From Protostelium mycophagum (taxonomy: Eukaryota > Evosea > Variosea > Protosteliida > Protosteliaceae): a stretch of DNA of 33,577 bases. The notes beneath the pieces were generated by a model. That model was not told the DNA's origin. It saw only the letters and a program-made list of their open reading frames with translations, and did not search any database. Below are positions 33,408 through 33,577 of the stretch, in pieces; the first letter of the stretch is position 1, and each line of letters opens with the position of its first letter. The DNA lies in contig MZNV01001094.1 of assembly GCA_002081555.1 (NCBI GenBank), positions 1 through 33,577 on the forward strand, given 5' to 3'. The translations under genes and the position numbers were made by a program.

Positions 33408-33577
33408 ACAATCCTCGAAATAAATATATTCTACAATTACCGATGTACCTTTATTTATTTTGCAACCACACGCGCGTTCATCATGCCTTCGGTTGCCACA
33501 CTGGGCTCCCATCCCAGCCGATGTTCGCACTTGTCGTCCCTTAAGATTGCTCCCTTAAACCTCTCCTTGTACAAAAA
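33408..33577 (-). repeat. Dispersed repeat, right copy, cut by the window end
   Basis: The reverse complement of this stretch matches 421-657. It starts at the window edge with TTTTTGTACAA and runs through GGTTTAAGGGAGCAAT, AACATCGGCTGGGATGG, GCCCAGTGTGGCAACC and GGTAATTGTAGAATAT to TTTCGAGGATTGT. It has one copy of the ~75-bp unit instead of two. The match probably continues past the window. Confidence 0.85.

Noticed and set aside
1-33577. CRISPR arrays, tRNA, rRNA or bacterial operon signals
   Set aside because: No regularly spaced repeats, no tRNA cloverleaf or rRNA core was seen, and the gene structure is spliced eukaryotic.

Overview
This is nuclear DNA from a compact eukaryotic genome. 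Genes sit on both strands, often about 20 to 150 bp apart. Most are broken by many short GT-AG introns (typically about 37-80 nt, one of 269 nt). TAA, TGA and TAG all end genes, so the standard genetic code is used. Three recognisable ciliary or centriolar genes (IQUB, CEP131, DNAAF10/WDR92) show that the organism builds motile cilia or flagella. A mitochondrial release factor with a likely import sequence shows mitochondria. The combination fits a free-living flagellated protist or an early-branching relative of animals; the exact lineage cannot be told from this window.

Layout: (1) 421-657, a dispersed repeat that recurs inverted at the extreme right end (33408-33577). (2) 727-5962 (+), a codanin-1 homologue. 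(3) 6295-8576 (-), an unrecognised multi-exon protein. (4) 8990-10596 (-), an unrecognised coiled-coil protein. (5) 10961-12920 (-), mitochondrial peptide chain release factor 1. It is divergent, across a 109-bp promoter gap, from (6) 13030-14198 (+), an unrecognised nuclear-type protein with a C4 zinc finger. (7) 14328-17215 (+), IQUB-like radial-spoke protein. (8) 18186-20836 (+), SMPD4 (neutral sphingomyelinase 3), convergent with (9) 20857-22098 (-), TMEM120. (10) 22915-23793 (+), Rab5 GTPase. (11) 24008-25117 (-), ribosome-biogenesis factor RRP15. (12) 25251-28077 (+), an unrecognised polytopic membrane protein with a DATMR minisatellite. (13) 28103-30462 (-), CEP131, divergent across 106 bp from (14) 30569-32074 (+), DNAAF10. 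(15) 32392-33357 (-), an unrecognised protein.

Most genes are independent housekeeping units: chromatin and histone supply, mitochondrial translation, lipid/nuclear-envelope metabolism, endocytosis and ribosome assembly. The only hint of functional clustering is the ciliary pair CEP131/DNAAF10, which shares a promoter gap, with IQUB elsewhere in the window.

The most striking unexplained signal is at DNA level. The word TTGTAGA (either strand) occurs about 50 times where about 4-6 are expected. The decamer CGTTGTAGAT occurs about 12 times where far fewer than one is expected. Copies lie in exons in several reading frames, inside introns, across a splice junction and inside the end repeat, so no single protein motif or splice signal explains them. 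The palindrome TGACGTCA is also enriched, but only in the first 7 kb. Exon boundaries were worked out by eye; gene spans are more reliable than internal junctions unless exact coordinates are given.
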